Shown here piece after piece: positions 22,912 through 30,738 of a stretch of DNA of 64,000 bases (positions are counted from its first letter, which is position 1; the number at the start of each line of letters is the position of its first letter). A program made the translations under genes and the position numbers. Under the pieces are notes generated by a model, which saw only the letters and a program-made list of their open reading frames with translations, was not told where the DNA came from and ran no database searches. This stretch comes from Massilia aurea. Its GTDB lineage: Bacteria > Pseudomonadota > Gammaproteobacteria > Burkholderiales > Burkholderiaceae_D. The stretch is taken from the NCBI RefSeq assembly GCF_014200505.1, contig NZ_JACHBX010000001.1, positions 1,240,001 to 1,304,000 on the forward strand, in the 5' to 3' direction.

Positions 22912-23562
22912 ATGAACCAAGATCCGCGCTTCCCGAACCTCTTCATCCTGAACCACCCGTTGATCCTGCACAAGCTGTCGCACATGCGCGAGCACGACAC
23001 GTCGACGCGCACGTTCCGCGAACTGCTGCGCGAGATCACGCTGCTGATGGGTTACGAGATCACGCGCGACCTGCCGCTGACGACGCGCCAGATCCGCACG
23101 CCGTTGGTGACCATCGATGCGCCAGTGATCGCCGGCAAGAAGCTGGCCGTGGTGCCGATCCTGCGCGCCGGTATCGGCATGAGCGATGGCCTGCTGGAGC
23201 TGGTGCCATCGGCCCGCGTCGGGCACATCGGCGTGTTTCGCGATCCCGATACGCATGAGCCGGTCGAGTACATGGTCCGCTTGCCGGACACGACCGATCG
23301 CACCTTCATCCTGTGCGATCCGATGATTGCCACTGGCAACTCGGCGGTGCACGCAATCGACGTGCTGAAAAAGCGCGGCGTGCCGGACGAGCAGATCCTG
23401 TTCCTGGCGCTGGTCGCCGCGCCTGAAGGCATCCAGGTGGTGCAGGACGCGCATCCGAACGTCAAGGTCTACGTCGCGTCGCTGGACTCGCACCTGAACG
23501 AACACGCCTACATCATCCCGGGCCTGGGCGATGCGGGCGACCGTATCTTCGGCACCAAGTAA
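22912..23562 (+). CDS. upp: Uracil phosphoribosyltransferase
   Basis: Pyrimidine salvage: uracil + PRPP to UMP. The 216 residues begin [18 protein letters not shown] and contain the flexible region [31 protein letters not shown], the PRPP-binding loop [17 protein letters not shown] and the uracil-binding C-terminus [17 protein letters not shown]. The length is normal. The ATG was chosen by alignment to the family; the frame is open for 78 codons upstream. An Hpt-domain gene follows after 7 bases and is probably co-transcribed. Confidence 0.97.
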   Translation: MNQDPRFPNLFILNHPLILHKLSHMREHDTSTRTFRELLREITLLMGYEITRDLPLTTRQIRTPLVTIDAPVIAGKKLAVVPILRAGIGMSDGLLELVPSARVGHIGVFRDPDTHEPVEYMVRLPDTTDRTFILCDPMIATGNSAVHAIDVLKKRGVPDEQILFLALVAAPEGIQVVQDAHPNVKVYVASLDSHLNEHAYIIPGLGDAGDRIFGTK

Positions 23563-23569
23563 GGCCGGC

Positions 23570-23941
23570 ATGACCATGACGCAGCCGGCTGACCAGCAAT
23601 TCTTCGCCCGCCTGGCCGAACTGAACGACAAGTTCGCGGCGCGCCTGCCATCCACGTTCGGGCGCCTGGCGCAGCTGTCGCAAGAGCTCGCACCGGCTGG
23701 CGCGCCCGGGTTCGACCCGGCCGGGCCGGCCGGTGAGCTGCAGGCGATGCTTCACACGCTGGCCGGTTCGGCGGCGACCTTCGGGTTTCGCGGCCTGGGT
23801 CATCATGCGCGCCTGCTTGAACAGCGGCTGCGCGTGCTGCGGGCGTTCGATGCCGTCGCCGCGGGCGAGTGGCAAGCCTGGCGCGCCGAGCTCGACGACT
23901 ACATTGCCGCTGCGCTGCGCGACCCCAAGGCGCTGACCTGA
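23570..23941 (+). CDS. Hpt-domain phosphotransfer protein
   Basis: 123 residues forming a single helical bundle. LHTLAGSAATFGFRGL carries the phosphorylatable histidine (His62) in the usual Hpt context (H-x-L-x-G-S-x-x-x-F-G). Such proteins relay phosphate between hybrid kinases and response regulators. It starts 7 bases after upp with an AAGG-type ribosome site, so it probably shares the upp transcript, an unexpected pairing. No dedicated kinase is next to it; the MHYT hybrid kinase 7 kb away is one candidate partner by proximity only. Confidence 0.85.
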   Translation: MTMTQPADQQFFARLAELNDKFAARLPSTFGRLAQLSQELAPAGAPGFDPAGPAGELQAMLHTLAGSAATFGFRGLGHHARLLEQRLRVLRAFDAVAAGEWQAWRAELDDYIAAALRDPKALT

Positions 23942-24260
23942 ACTACGGGCAGCGCAAGCCGGGCGCGCAATTGTCGAGCACACCGGAATTTGATCAAGCG
24001 CAAACAAATTAACCGTCCTTGCCTCTATTCTTTGCTGCATACCGAATTAAAAAATCCCGCTGTCGTATTTATTGGCATCAGGAATCGTAGGGCTACTTAC
24101 GTATTTTTATTCAACGAACAGGGCATGCGCGAGAAATATTCGGTATAATGTGGGATCGTTGGGTTCGAGGTAGTAGTGCAGTCTGTCTGTCATTTCTTTC
24201 TTGCTTCTTCAAACGATCTAAAACGGGCGCAAGCCCAACTAACCGAAATAGGAAATTGTA
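23942..24260. other. 319-bp region before the cold-shock gene
   Basis: No protein gene seen. It is AT-richer than its surroundings. It holds a TATAAT box about 115 bases before the cold-shock ATG, which would give a leader of roughly 105 bases, as usual for temperature-controlled csp mRNAs. Confidence 0.55.
24144..24149 (+). promoter_or_regulatory. Probable -10 box of the cold-shock gene
   Basis: A perfect TATAAT in an AT-rich setting. The -35 region is poor (GGGCAT at 17-bp spacing), so this is suggestive only. Confidence 0.45.
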
Positions 24261-24464
24261 ATGGCAACTGGCATCGTTAAATGGTTCAATGACTCGAAGG
24301 GCTTCGGCTTCATCACCCCTGATGAAGGCGGCGAAGATCTGTTCGCGCACTTCTCGGCTATCCAGAGCAACGGCTTCAAGTCGCTGCAGGAAAACCAGCG
24401 CGTCTCGTTCGACGTGACCACCGGCCCTAAGGGCAAGCAAGCCTCGAACATCCAGCCTCTGTAA
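24261..24464 (+). CDS. Cold-shock protein (CspA family)
   Basis: 67-residue single cold-shock domain that binds single-stranded RNA/DNA and melts RNA structure. RNP1 is KGFGFITP and RNP2 is DLFAHFSAI; the start [14 protein letters not shown] is typical. A ribosome site AGGAAA precedes the ATG. It has a long leader and its own strong terminator, so it is monocistronic. Paralogues elsewhere in the genome are likely, so no specific csp letter is assigned. Confidence 0.97.
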   Translation: MATGIVKWFNDSKGFGFITPDEGGEDLFAHFSAIQSNGFKSLQENQRVSFDVTTGPKGKQASNIQPL

Positions 24465-24490
24465 TCGCCTAACAGGCGTTGCGAGACCAA

Positions 24491-24518
24491 AATCCCCGGA
24501 ACTGCCGGGGATTTTTTT
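24491..24518 (+). terminator. Intrinsic terminator of the cold-shock gene
   Basis: AATCCCCGG-AACTG-CCGGGGATT, a perfect 9-bp stem followed by a run of T, 26 bases after the stop. Confidence 0.9.
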
Positions 24519-24565
24519 CGTCTGTACCTTTCAGGTGCTCATTCGGCCTGACCTGGGCTGGCGCG

Positions 24566-25471
24566 TCAGCGTTGCCGCCAGTAGTCCGGCGCCGCATAAC
24601 TGCGGCGCAGGAAGTCGACAAAAGCGCGGATGCGCAGCGGCAGATGGCGGCGCTGCGCGAACACGGCGTGGATGTCGTTGCCGGGCGCCGCGAAGGCGTC
24701 CAGCACCGTGCACAGTTCGCCACTGGCGATCTGCTCGCCCACTTCCCACATCGAACGCCACGCCAGGCCCTTGCCGGCCAGCGCCCACGCGTGCAGCACG
24801 GCGCCGTCGTTGCAGACCATATTTCCGCTGACTTTGTGCGTGACAGGTTGGCCATTCTCGAGAAAGGTCCAGCCGCGCTGGCTGCCTTCGCTGCTCATTG
24901 CCAGGCAGTTATGGCGCACCAGATCGCCTGGTGTGCGCGGCGTGCCGTGGCGCTTCAGGTAAGCGGGCGCGGCAACCAGTACGCGCCCGTTGTCGGCCAG
25001 TTTCACCCCCACCAGGTTCGAGTCGCCCAGACGGGCGATCCGGATGGCGACGTCGACGCCATCGCCGATCAGGTCGATGACGCGGTCGTTCAGGTTCAGG
25101 TTGACCGTCACGTCGCGGTGCTCGGCCAGGAACGAGGGCAGCAGCGGCGCCACGTGCTGGCGGCCAAAGCCGGCCGGGGCCGACACCGTCAGGTGGCCCG
25201 ACGCCCGACCGCTTCGCTCCGAGATGGCCGATTCTGCCTCGTTGACCTCGGCCAGGATGCGCTGGCAATCTTCGAGAAACGCCACGCCCTCGTCAGTCAG
25301 GACGAGCTTGCGCGTCGTCCGGCGCAGCAGCTTGACGCCCAGCCGGGCCTCCAGCGCGTCCAGTCGGCGCCCGATCATCGCTGGTGCAATGCCCTCGGCG
25401 CGCGCCGCGCCCGACAGGCTGCCGCGCGCCACGACCTCGACAAAGGTTGCCATCTGGGTGAACTTGCTCAT
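24566..25471 (-). CDS. LysR-family transcriptional regulator
   Basis: 301 residues: N-terminal winged HTH (MATFVEVVARGSLSGAARAEGIAPAMIGRRLDAL split over residues 7-40) and a type-2 periplasmic-binding-like effector domain (SGHLTVSAPAGFGRQHVAPLLP from about 90). It belongs to the broad CrgA/DsdC-like LysR group. It is divergent from malate synthase across 172 bases, which suggests control of the glyoxylate-shunt gene and of itself, although target and ligand are inferred from position only. Confidence 0.9.
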   Translation of the reverse strand: MSKFTQMATFVEVVARGSLSGAARAEGIAPAMIGRRLDALEARLGVKLLRRTTRKLVLTDEGVAFLEDCQRILAEVNEAESAISERSGRASGHLTVSAPAGFGRQHVAPLLPSFLAEHRDVTVNLNLNDRVIDLIGDGVDVAIRIARLGDSNLVGVKLADNGRVLVAAPAYLKRHGTPRTPGDLVRHNCLAMSSEGSQRGWTFLENGQPVTHKVSGNMVCNDGAVLHAWALAGKGLAWRSMWEVGEQIASGELCTVLDAFAAPGNDIHAVFAQRRHLPLRIRAFVDFLRRSYAAPDYWRQR

Positions 25472-25643
25472 GCAAACGGTCCGGTTGCGCAGATTGATTT
25501 AATACAAAAACACACAGATGAAGTGCGTATTTGTCTCGTTTAGCGTTACGCAGGTGAATATACTGGATGCCAACAGGAACGCCAAGCAGGGCCCGCCCCG
25601 GCGCAGCGTCGCACGTGATTTTCATTCATCTTTAGGAGTCGAT

Positions 25644-27233
25644 ATGTCCCTCAGCATCCCCCAAGGCATGGAAATTTCCGGCACGATCCAGCCGGCCTAC
25701 GAGCAGATCCTGACGCCGGACGCGCTGGCGCTGGTGGCCACGCTCACACGCGCGTTCGAGCCACAGCGCCAGGCCCTGCTGGCCGCGCGTGCGGAGCGGG
25801 CAGCGCGCCTGGACGCCGGCGAGCGCCCCGATTTCCTGCCCGAGACCGCCGCAATTCGCGACGGCGACTGGCGCATCGCGCCGATTCCGGCGGCGCTGCA
25901 TTGCCGCCGTGTCGAGATCACCGGCCCGGTCGAGCGCAAGATGGTCATCAACGCGCTGAACTCGGGCGCCGACAGCTACATGACCGACTTCGAGGATTCG
26001 AACACACCCAACTGGGATAACCAGATCAGCGGCCAGATCAATCTGTTCGATGCGATCCGCAAGACCATTTCGCTCGAACAGAACGGCAAGTCGTACCGGC
26101 TGAATGACAAGGTTGCCACGCTGCTGGTGCGCCCGCGCGGCTGGCATCTGGATGAAAAACACGTGCTCGTCGATGGCAAGCGCGTCTCGGGCGGCATCTT
26201 CGACTTCGCGCTGTTCATGGTCCATAACGCGAAAGAATTGCTGGCGCGGGGCGCCGGGCCATATTTCTACCTGCCGAAGCTCGAGTCGCACCTGGAAGCG
26301 CGGCTGTGGAACGACATCTTCGTGATGACGCAGGATCTGCTCGGCATCCCGCAGGGCACGATCAAGGCGACGGTGCTGATCGAGACCATCCTGGCTGCGT
26401 TCGAAATGGACGAAATCCTGTACGAGCTGCGCGAGCACAGCGCGGGCCTGAACGCAGGCCGCTGGGATTACATTTTCTCGTGCATCAAGAAGTTCAAGCG
26501 CGACAGCGATTTCTGCCTGGCCGACCGCGCCAAAGTGACGATGACGGCGCCGTTCATGCGCGCCTACGCGCTACTGCTGCTCAAGACCTGCCACGCACGG
26601 GGCGCACCGGCCATCGGCGGCATGGCCGCGCTGATCCCGATCAAGAACGACCCGAAGAAAAACGAGATCGCGATGGGCGGCGTGCGCAACGACAAGGCGC
26701 GCGATGCGACCGATGGCTACGACGGCGGCTGGGTCGCGCATCCGGGGCTGGTGGGGTTGGCGATGGAAGAATTCACCAAGGTGCTGGGCGAGCGCCCGAA
26801 CCAGTTCGACAAGCAGCGGCCCGACGTTGTCGTGACGGCCGCGCAACTGCTTGACTTTAAGCCGGAAGCGCCGATCACCGAAGCCGGCCTGCGCTACAAC
26901 ATCAACGTCGGCATCCACTATCTGGGCGCCTGGCTGGCCGGCAATGGCTGTGTGCCGATCCACAATCTGATGGAAGACGCCGCGACGGCCGAAATCAGCC
27001 GCTCGCAGGTGTGGCAGTGGATCCGGTCAGCCAAGGGCGTGCTGGAAGACGGCCGCAAGGTCACGGCCGACATGGTGCGCGCGATGATTCCGGAAGAGCT
27101 GGAAAAAGTGAAGCTGGTGGCGGCCGATGGCACGCACGCGAGCTACGAGCGCGCCGCCACCATCTTTGAAGAAATGTCCACGGCGGATGCGTTCGCTGAA
27201 TTTTTGACGTTGCCGCTGTACGAAGAAATCTGA
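25644..27233 (+). CDS. aceB: Malate synthase A
   Basis: Glyoxylate shunt: condenses glyoxylate with acetyl-CoA to malate. 529 residues beginning [15 protein letters not shown]. Family features are [15 protein letters not shown] near residue 112, [35 protein letters not shown], the loop [17 protein letters not shown] and a late [18 protein letters not shown]. The length is that of isoform A. The start has a strong TAGGAG site 8 bases upstream. Isocitrate lyase is not in the window. It is divergent from a LysR regulator and convergent with gloB, 7 bases apart. Confidence 0.97.
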   Translation: MSLSIPQGMEISGTIQPAYEQILTPDALALVATLTRAFEPQRQALLAARAERAARLDAGERPDFLPETAAIRDGDWRIAPIPAALHCRRVEITGPVERKMVINALNSGADSYMTDFEDSNTPNWDNQISGQINLFDAIRKTISLEQNGKSYRLNDKVATLLVRPRGWHLDEKHVLVDGKRVSGGIFDFALFMVHNAKELLARGAGPYFYLPKLESHLEARLWNDIFVMTQDLLGIPQGTIKATVLIETILAAFEMDEILYELREHSAGLNAGRWDYIFSCIKKFKRDSDFCLADRAKVTMTAPFMRAYALLLLKTCHARGAPAIGGMAALIPIKNDPKKNEIAMGGVRNDKARDATDGYDGGWVAHPGLVGLAMEEFTKVLGERPNQFDKQRPDVVVTAAQLLDFKPEAPITEAGLRYNINVGIHYLGAWLAGNGCVPIHNLMEDAATAEISRSQVWQWIRSAKGVLEDGRKVTADMVRAMIPEELEKVKLVAADGTHASYERAATIFEEMSTADAFAEFLTLPLYEEI

Positions 27234-27245
27234 CGCCGCGTCAGA
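27229..27245. terminator. Palindrome holding the aceB and gloB stop codons
   Basis: TCTGACGC-C-GCGTCAGA is a perfect 8-bp palindrome that includes both convergent stop codons. With no loop room and no T-tract it is a doubtful terminator. Confidence 0.25.
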
Positions 27246-28047
27246 ACGTATTCTTCCACTCCCGCAGCGCCGTGAAGACCTCGAGCGGCGCTGCACCTTC
27301 AGCCACGCGCCCGGCAGCGACCAGGCTGCGCACGATCGGCGCGCTCGTCGTGCGCAGGAACGGGTTGGTGGCTTTTTCCAAAGCGATCGTTGAAGGAATG
27401 GTCGGCTGGCCAGCGGCGCGGCTGGCCCCGTCGGCCTCCACGCGCGCAGCCAGCGCCGTGTTGGCGCCATCGACCGCTTGCGCAAACGCCAGGTTCGACA
27501 TCGTGTATTCGTGCGCGCAATACACCAGCGTCTCGTCCGGCAGCGCCGCCAGTTGCGCCAGCGACGCGGCCATCTGCGCCGGTGTGCCTTCGAACAGGCG
27601 GCCGCAGCCGGCGCCAAACAGCGTGTCGCCGCAGAACAGCCAGCGGGCATCTGGATCGCGCCGCACATAGGCAATGTGCCCGAGGGTGTGGCCCGGCACG
27701 TCCAGCACGTCGAGCGCCAGATCGATGCCCGGCACGGTGATGCGATCGCCCTGCACCAACGGATGCGTCACCAGATCGATCCCATCGTTCTGCGGGCCAA
27801 ACACCGGCACATCCCATTCGGCCAGCAGGGCGGGCACGCCACCGATATGGTCAGCATGATGATGGGTGAGTAGAATGGCAGTCAGGCGCAGGTCGTGCGC
27901 GGCCAGCGCCGCGCGTACCGGTGCTGCGTCGCCCGGGTCAACGACGGCCGCATGCGTGCCGTCGTGAACCAGCCAGAGGTAATTGTCTTTGAAGGCCGGC
28001 ACTGTCAGTACCGACAGGGCCGGCTGCCGTGGAGGTGTCATGGTCAT
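27241..28047 (-). CDS. gloB: Hydroxyacylglutathione hydrolase (glyoxalase II)
   Basis: Second step of methylglyoxal detoxification: hydrolyses S-lactoylglutathione to lactate and glutathione. 268 residues with the metallo-beta-lactamase fold: metal motif [38 protein letters not shown] with the bridging aspartate, and [13 protein letters not shown]. Two ATGs sit close together (MTMTPPRQ); the first was taken, and no good ribosome site is visible for either. An upstream TTG is also in frame. It diverges from the methyltransferase gene by only 20 bases, the gloB-yafS arrangement known from E. coli. Confidence 0.94.
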   Translation of the reverse strand: MTMTPPRQPALSVLTVPAFKDNYLWLVHDGTHAAVVDPGDAAPVRAALAAHDLRLTAILLTHHHADHIGGVPALLAEWDVPVFGPQNDGIDLVTHPLVQGDRITVPGIDLALDVLDVPGHTLGHIAYVRRDPDARWLFCGDTLFGAGCGRLFEGTPAQMAASLAQLAALPDETLVYCAHEYTMSNLAFAQAVDGANTALAARVEADGASRAAGQPTIPSTIALEKATNPFLRTTSAPIVRSLVAAGRVAEGAAPLEVFTALREWKNTF

Positions 28048-28067
28048 GTGTATGGTCAAGAGGTGGC

Positions 28068-28856
28068 ATGGATAGCGCTGCCGAGAAATCCATTATAGCG
28101 CTCGACAACTGGCTGCAATCGCCAGCCGGCGCGTACGTGCGCGCGTTCGAGCAGGCCTGCCTCGAAGAATTGACGGCGGATATTTTTGGCTACAACGCGC
28201 TGCAGATCGGCGTGCCGCAGCTTGATGCGCTGGCCGCCAGCCGCATGCCCAACCGGTGGCAGGTTGCCACGCGCACGTCGAATGCCGACGAGCTCGCGTT
28301 CGCCTCGAACGGCCGCCAGATTGCGGCCGCGGCCGATTTCACCGAGCTGCCGTTTGCGTCGAGCAGCATCGATCTGGTCGTGCTGCCGCACGTGCTCGAG
28401 TTCACCGCCGAGCCGCACCAGGTCTTGCGCGAAGTCGAGCGCATCCTGATTCCCGAAGGGCAGGTGATCATCTGCGGCTTCAATCCGGCCAGCCTGTGGG
28501 GCATGCGCCAGGGGATCGGGCGGGTCACGCGCAATGGCTACTTGCCGGACACGGGCGAATTCATTTCTATGCCGCGCCTGAAAGACTGGCTAAAATTGCT
28601 CAACCTGAGCGCCACGCGCAGCCACTTCGGCTGTTACGCGCCACCTTGCCGTACCGCCCATTGGCTCAGCCGCTTTGCGATGATGGAATCGGCCGGCGGG
28701 CGCTGGTGGCCATATCTTGGCGCCGTCTACGTCGTGCATGCGATCAAGCGCGTCAAGGGGATGCATCTGATCGGCCCCGCATGGAACAAGAAAACCAGCA
28801 AGCGACCGGCGGCGGTGCCGGCGGCGAACCGCATTGAACGAATTGAAAGTGAATAG
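28068..28856 (+). CDS. YafS-like class I methyltransferase-fold protein
   Basis: 262 residues. The C-terminal half fits SAM-dependent methyltransferases ([24 protein letters not shown] and [20 protein letters not shown]), matching the family beside gloB and rnhA in many proteobacteria. The glycine-rich SAM loop expected near residues 50-65 reads [12 protein letters not shown], so it is degenerate and activity is uncertain. A strong ribosome site AAGAGGTGG sits in the short gap to gloB. The rnhA gene follows after 6 bases, so this probably starts the operon with rnhA. Confidence 0.82.
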   Translation: MDSAAEKSIIALDNWLQSPAGAYVRAFEQACLEELTADIFGYNALQIGVPQLDALAASRMPNRWQVATRTSNADELAFASNGRQIAAAADFTELPFASSSIDLVVLPHVLEFTAEPHQVLREVERILIPEGQVIICGFNPASLWGMRQGIGRVTRNGYLPDTGEFISMPRLKDWLKLLNLSATRSHFGCYAPPCRTAHWLSRFAMMESAGGRWWPYLGAVYVVHAIKRVKGMHLIGPAWNKKTSKRPAAVPAANRIERIESE

Positions 28857-28862
28857 CAGGGC

Positions 28863-29351
28863 ATGAGCGACTTAACGAGCACAACAACGAGTGAAGTAAA
28901 GAGCGACACTAGCCCGACCCGGGTCGAGATTTTCAGCGACGGTGCCTGCAAGGGCAATCCGGGCACGGGCGGCTGGGGTGCGCTGCTGGTGTCGAACGGG
29001 CACGAAAAGGAAATCTTCGGCGGCGAGCCCAACACCACCAACAACCGCATGGAATTGCGCGCCGTGATCGAGGCGCTGGGCGTGCTGAACCGGCCATGTG
29101 AAGTCGTGCTGCACACCGACAGCCAGTACGTCCAGAAAGGCATCTCCGAGTGGATCCACGGCTGGAAGGCGCGTGGCTGGAAGACGGCGGCGAAAGAGCC
29201 CGTGAAAAACGAAGACCTGTGGAAGGCGCTTGACCTGGCCCAGCAGCAGCACGCCGTCGAATGGCGCTGGGTGCGCGGCCACAACGGCCACCCGGGCAAC
29301 GAGCGGGCCGACGTGCTGGCCAACAAGGGCGCTGCATCGGTACGGCGCTGA
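28863..29351 (+). CDS. rnhA: Ribonuclease HI
   Basis: Degrades the RNA strand of RNA-DNA hybrids during replication. 162 residues; a 20-residue low-complexity N-terminal extension precedes the core. Active-site residues are visible: first Asp in [18 protein letters not shown], Glu in [13 protein letters not shown], Asp in [12 protein letters not shown] and the last His/Asp pair in [17 protein letters not shown]. It follows the methyltransferase gene closely and precedes dnaQ. Confidence 0.97.
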   Translation: MSDLTSTTTSEVKSDTSPTRVEIFSDGACKGNPGTGGWGALLVSNGHEKEIFGGEPNTTNNRMELRAVIEALGVLNRPCEVVLHTDSQYVQKGISEWIHGWKARGWKTAAKEPVKNEDLWKALDLAQQQHAVEWRWVRGHNGHPGNERADVLANKGAASVRR

Positions 29352-29422
29352 GCAGCCGCTGCTGAGCATCCCGCCGCCGCAGTTGTTATACTGCGCCCGC
29401 ACCCACTTTGAAGAATTGCACC

Positions 29423-30124
29423 ATGCGTCAGATCGTTCTCGATACCGAAACCACAGGCCTGAACCCCCGCACCGGCGACCGCGTCATCGAAGTCGGCTGC
29501 GTTGAAATTTTCAACCGCAAGCTGACCGGCAATAACTACCACTGCTATATCAATCCCGAGCGCGAGTCGGACGAGGGCGCGCTGGCCGTGCACGGCCTGA
29601 CCACCGAGTTCCTGAGCGACAAACCGAAGTTCCACGAGATCGCGCACGAACTGCGTGACTTCATCCAGGGCGCCCAGGTCATCATCCATAACGCCCCGTT
29701 CGACCTGGGTTTCCTGAACGCCGAGTTCACGCGCATGGGCCTGCCGCCGTTCGTCCAGTATTGCGACGGCGTCATCGACACGCTGGTGCAGGCGAAAGAG
29801 CTGCATCCCGGCAAGCGCAACTCGCTCGACGCGCTGTGCGACCGCTACGACATTTCGAACGCGCACCGCAAGCTGCACGGCGCGCTGCTCGACTCGGAGT
29901 TGCTGGCCGATGTGTACCTGGCGATGACGCGCGGCCAGAATTCGCTGACCATGGATGTCGAAGAAGAGACGAGCAGCGATGGCGAGGCGCTCGAGATCGT
30001 GCCGCTGGGCGAGATCATCGTCGTGGCGGCCAGTAGCGATGAACTGGCCGAGCACGATACGGTTCTGGCTGGCCTGGACAAAAGTGTGAAGGGCACCTGC
30101 GTCTGGCGGACTTACGCCGTTTAA
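29423..30124 (+). CDS. dnaQ: DNA polymerase III epsilon subunit (proofreading exonuclease)
   Basis: 3'-5' proofreading exonuclease bound to the polymerase III alpha subunit. 233 residues with the DnaQ motifs: LDTETTGLNPRTGDRVIEVG (Exo I), IIHNAPFDLGFLNAE (Exo II) and HGALLDSELLADVYLAM (Exo III with catalytic His). The C-terminal 55 residues are acidic and less conserved, as expected for the part reaching the alpha subunit. The start is MRQIVLDTE; a TTG five codons earlier is less likely. A TTATAC box lies about 35 bases upstream. Confidence 0.97.
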   Translation: MRQIVLDTETTGLNPRTGDRVIEVGCVEIFNRKLTGNNYHCYINPERESDEGALAVHGLTTEFLSDKPKFHEIAHELRDFIQGAQVIIHNAPFDLGFLNAEFTRMGLPPFVQYCDGVIDTLVQAKELHPGKRNSLDALCDRYDISNAHRKLHGALLDSELLADVYLAMTRGQNSLTMDVEEETSSDGEALEIVPLGEIIVVAASSDELAEHDTVLAGLDKSVKGTCVWRTYAV

Positions 30125-30139
30125 TTGCGCGGCGCAGGG

Positions 30140-30168
30140 GTGACGCCAAGAAAATTTTGTGCCATAAT
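30140..30168 (+). promoter_or_regulatory. Promoter of first tRNA-Val
   Basis: GTGACG and CATAAT are 17 bp apart; the -10 box ends 12 bases before the tRNA. Confidence 0.6.
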
Positions 30169-30180
30169 ATGCCTCGCTTC

Positions 30181-30255
30181 GGGAGGTTAGCTCAGGGGTA
30201 GAGCACTGCATTCACACTGCAGGGGTCGCAAGTTCGAAACTTGCACTTCCCACCA
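30181..30255 (+). tRNA. tRNA-Val(CAC), first copy
   Basis: 75 bases including an encoded CCA. The acceptor stem GGGAGGT/ACTTCCC pairs with one G-T. The D arm is GCTCAGGGGTAGAGC. The anticodon stem CTGCA/TGCAG encloses loop TTCACAC, so anticodon CAC reads GUG (valine). The T arm contains GTTCGAAAC. Discriminator base is A. Confidence 0.95.
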
Positions 30256-30263
30256 AGAATTTT

Positions 30264-30296
30264 CAAGGCCAGCAGAAATGCTGGCCTTGTTCGTTT
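30264..30296 (+). terminator. Hairpin between the two tRNA-Val genes
   Basis: CAAGGCCAGCA-GAAA-TGCTGGCCTTG, a perfect 11-bp stem, begins 8 bases after the first tRNA. The tail TTCGTTT is only moderately T-rich. Confidence 0.65.
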
Positions 30297-30348
30297 CTGC
30301 GCAGGTTTTTTACGGTGCGCCGTCCGGATGCATGTAGTCGATTGCTAT

Positions 30349-30377
30349 TTGGCATAATTTATCGGCTGTGGCATAAT
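30349..30377 (+). promoter_or_regulatory. Promoter of second tRNA-Val
   Basis: TTGGCA and CATAAT are separated by 17 bp; the -10 box ends 11 bases before the tRNA. This copy therefore has its own promoter after the first hairpin. Confidence 0.65.
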
Positions 30378-30388
30378 ACGGCCTCGCT

Positions 30389-30463
30389 GGGAGGTTAGCT
30401 CAGGGGTAGAGCACTGCATTCACACTGCAGGGGTCGCAAGTTCGAAACTTGCACTTCCCACCA
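30389..30463 (+). tRNA. tRNA-Val(CAC), second copy
   Basis: Identical in sequence to the first copy 208 bases upstream, with anticodon CAC and encoded CCA. The short sequence before each copy is also similar (GTGCCATAATATGCCTCGCT and GTGGCATAATACGGCCTCGC), pointing to a tandem duplication that included the promoter. Confidence 0.95.
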
Positions 30464-30480
30464 ACGAATATGGTTGAGCG

Positions 30481-30515
30481 AAAAAGGCTTGCACTTCACC
30501 GTGCAAGCCTTTTTT
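30481..30515 (+). terminator. Intrinsic terminator after second tRNA-Val
   Basis: AAAAAGGCTTGCAC-TTCACC-GTGCAAGCCTTTTT, a 14-bp stem ending in a T-run; the A-run on the left lets it act on both strands. Confidence 0.88.
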
Positions 30516-30738
30516 GCATTGTGCCTCTCGCTTTGCGCCCACCAGCCAGCCCCACAACCGTTAGGCATCTTTTTGACACGAATAATTGTCAAAAAAACGC
30601 GGTCAAACAGGCCGCAGAACGAGCGGAATTCAACCGCGCCCGTGGCTTCGCCCTGTACACTTGTCGTGCAACCACGCGGCATGCGCTGTGCCTTCAGGCA
30701 CGTGCCGGCATCCGAAACATTCAAGTAACGAAGCTTTC

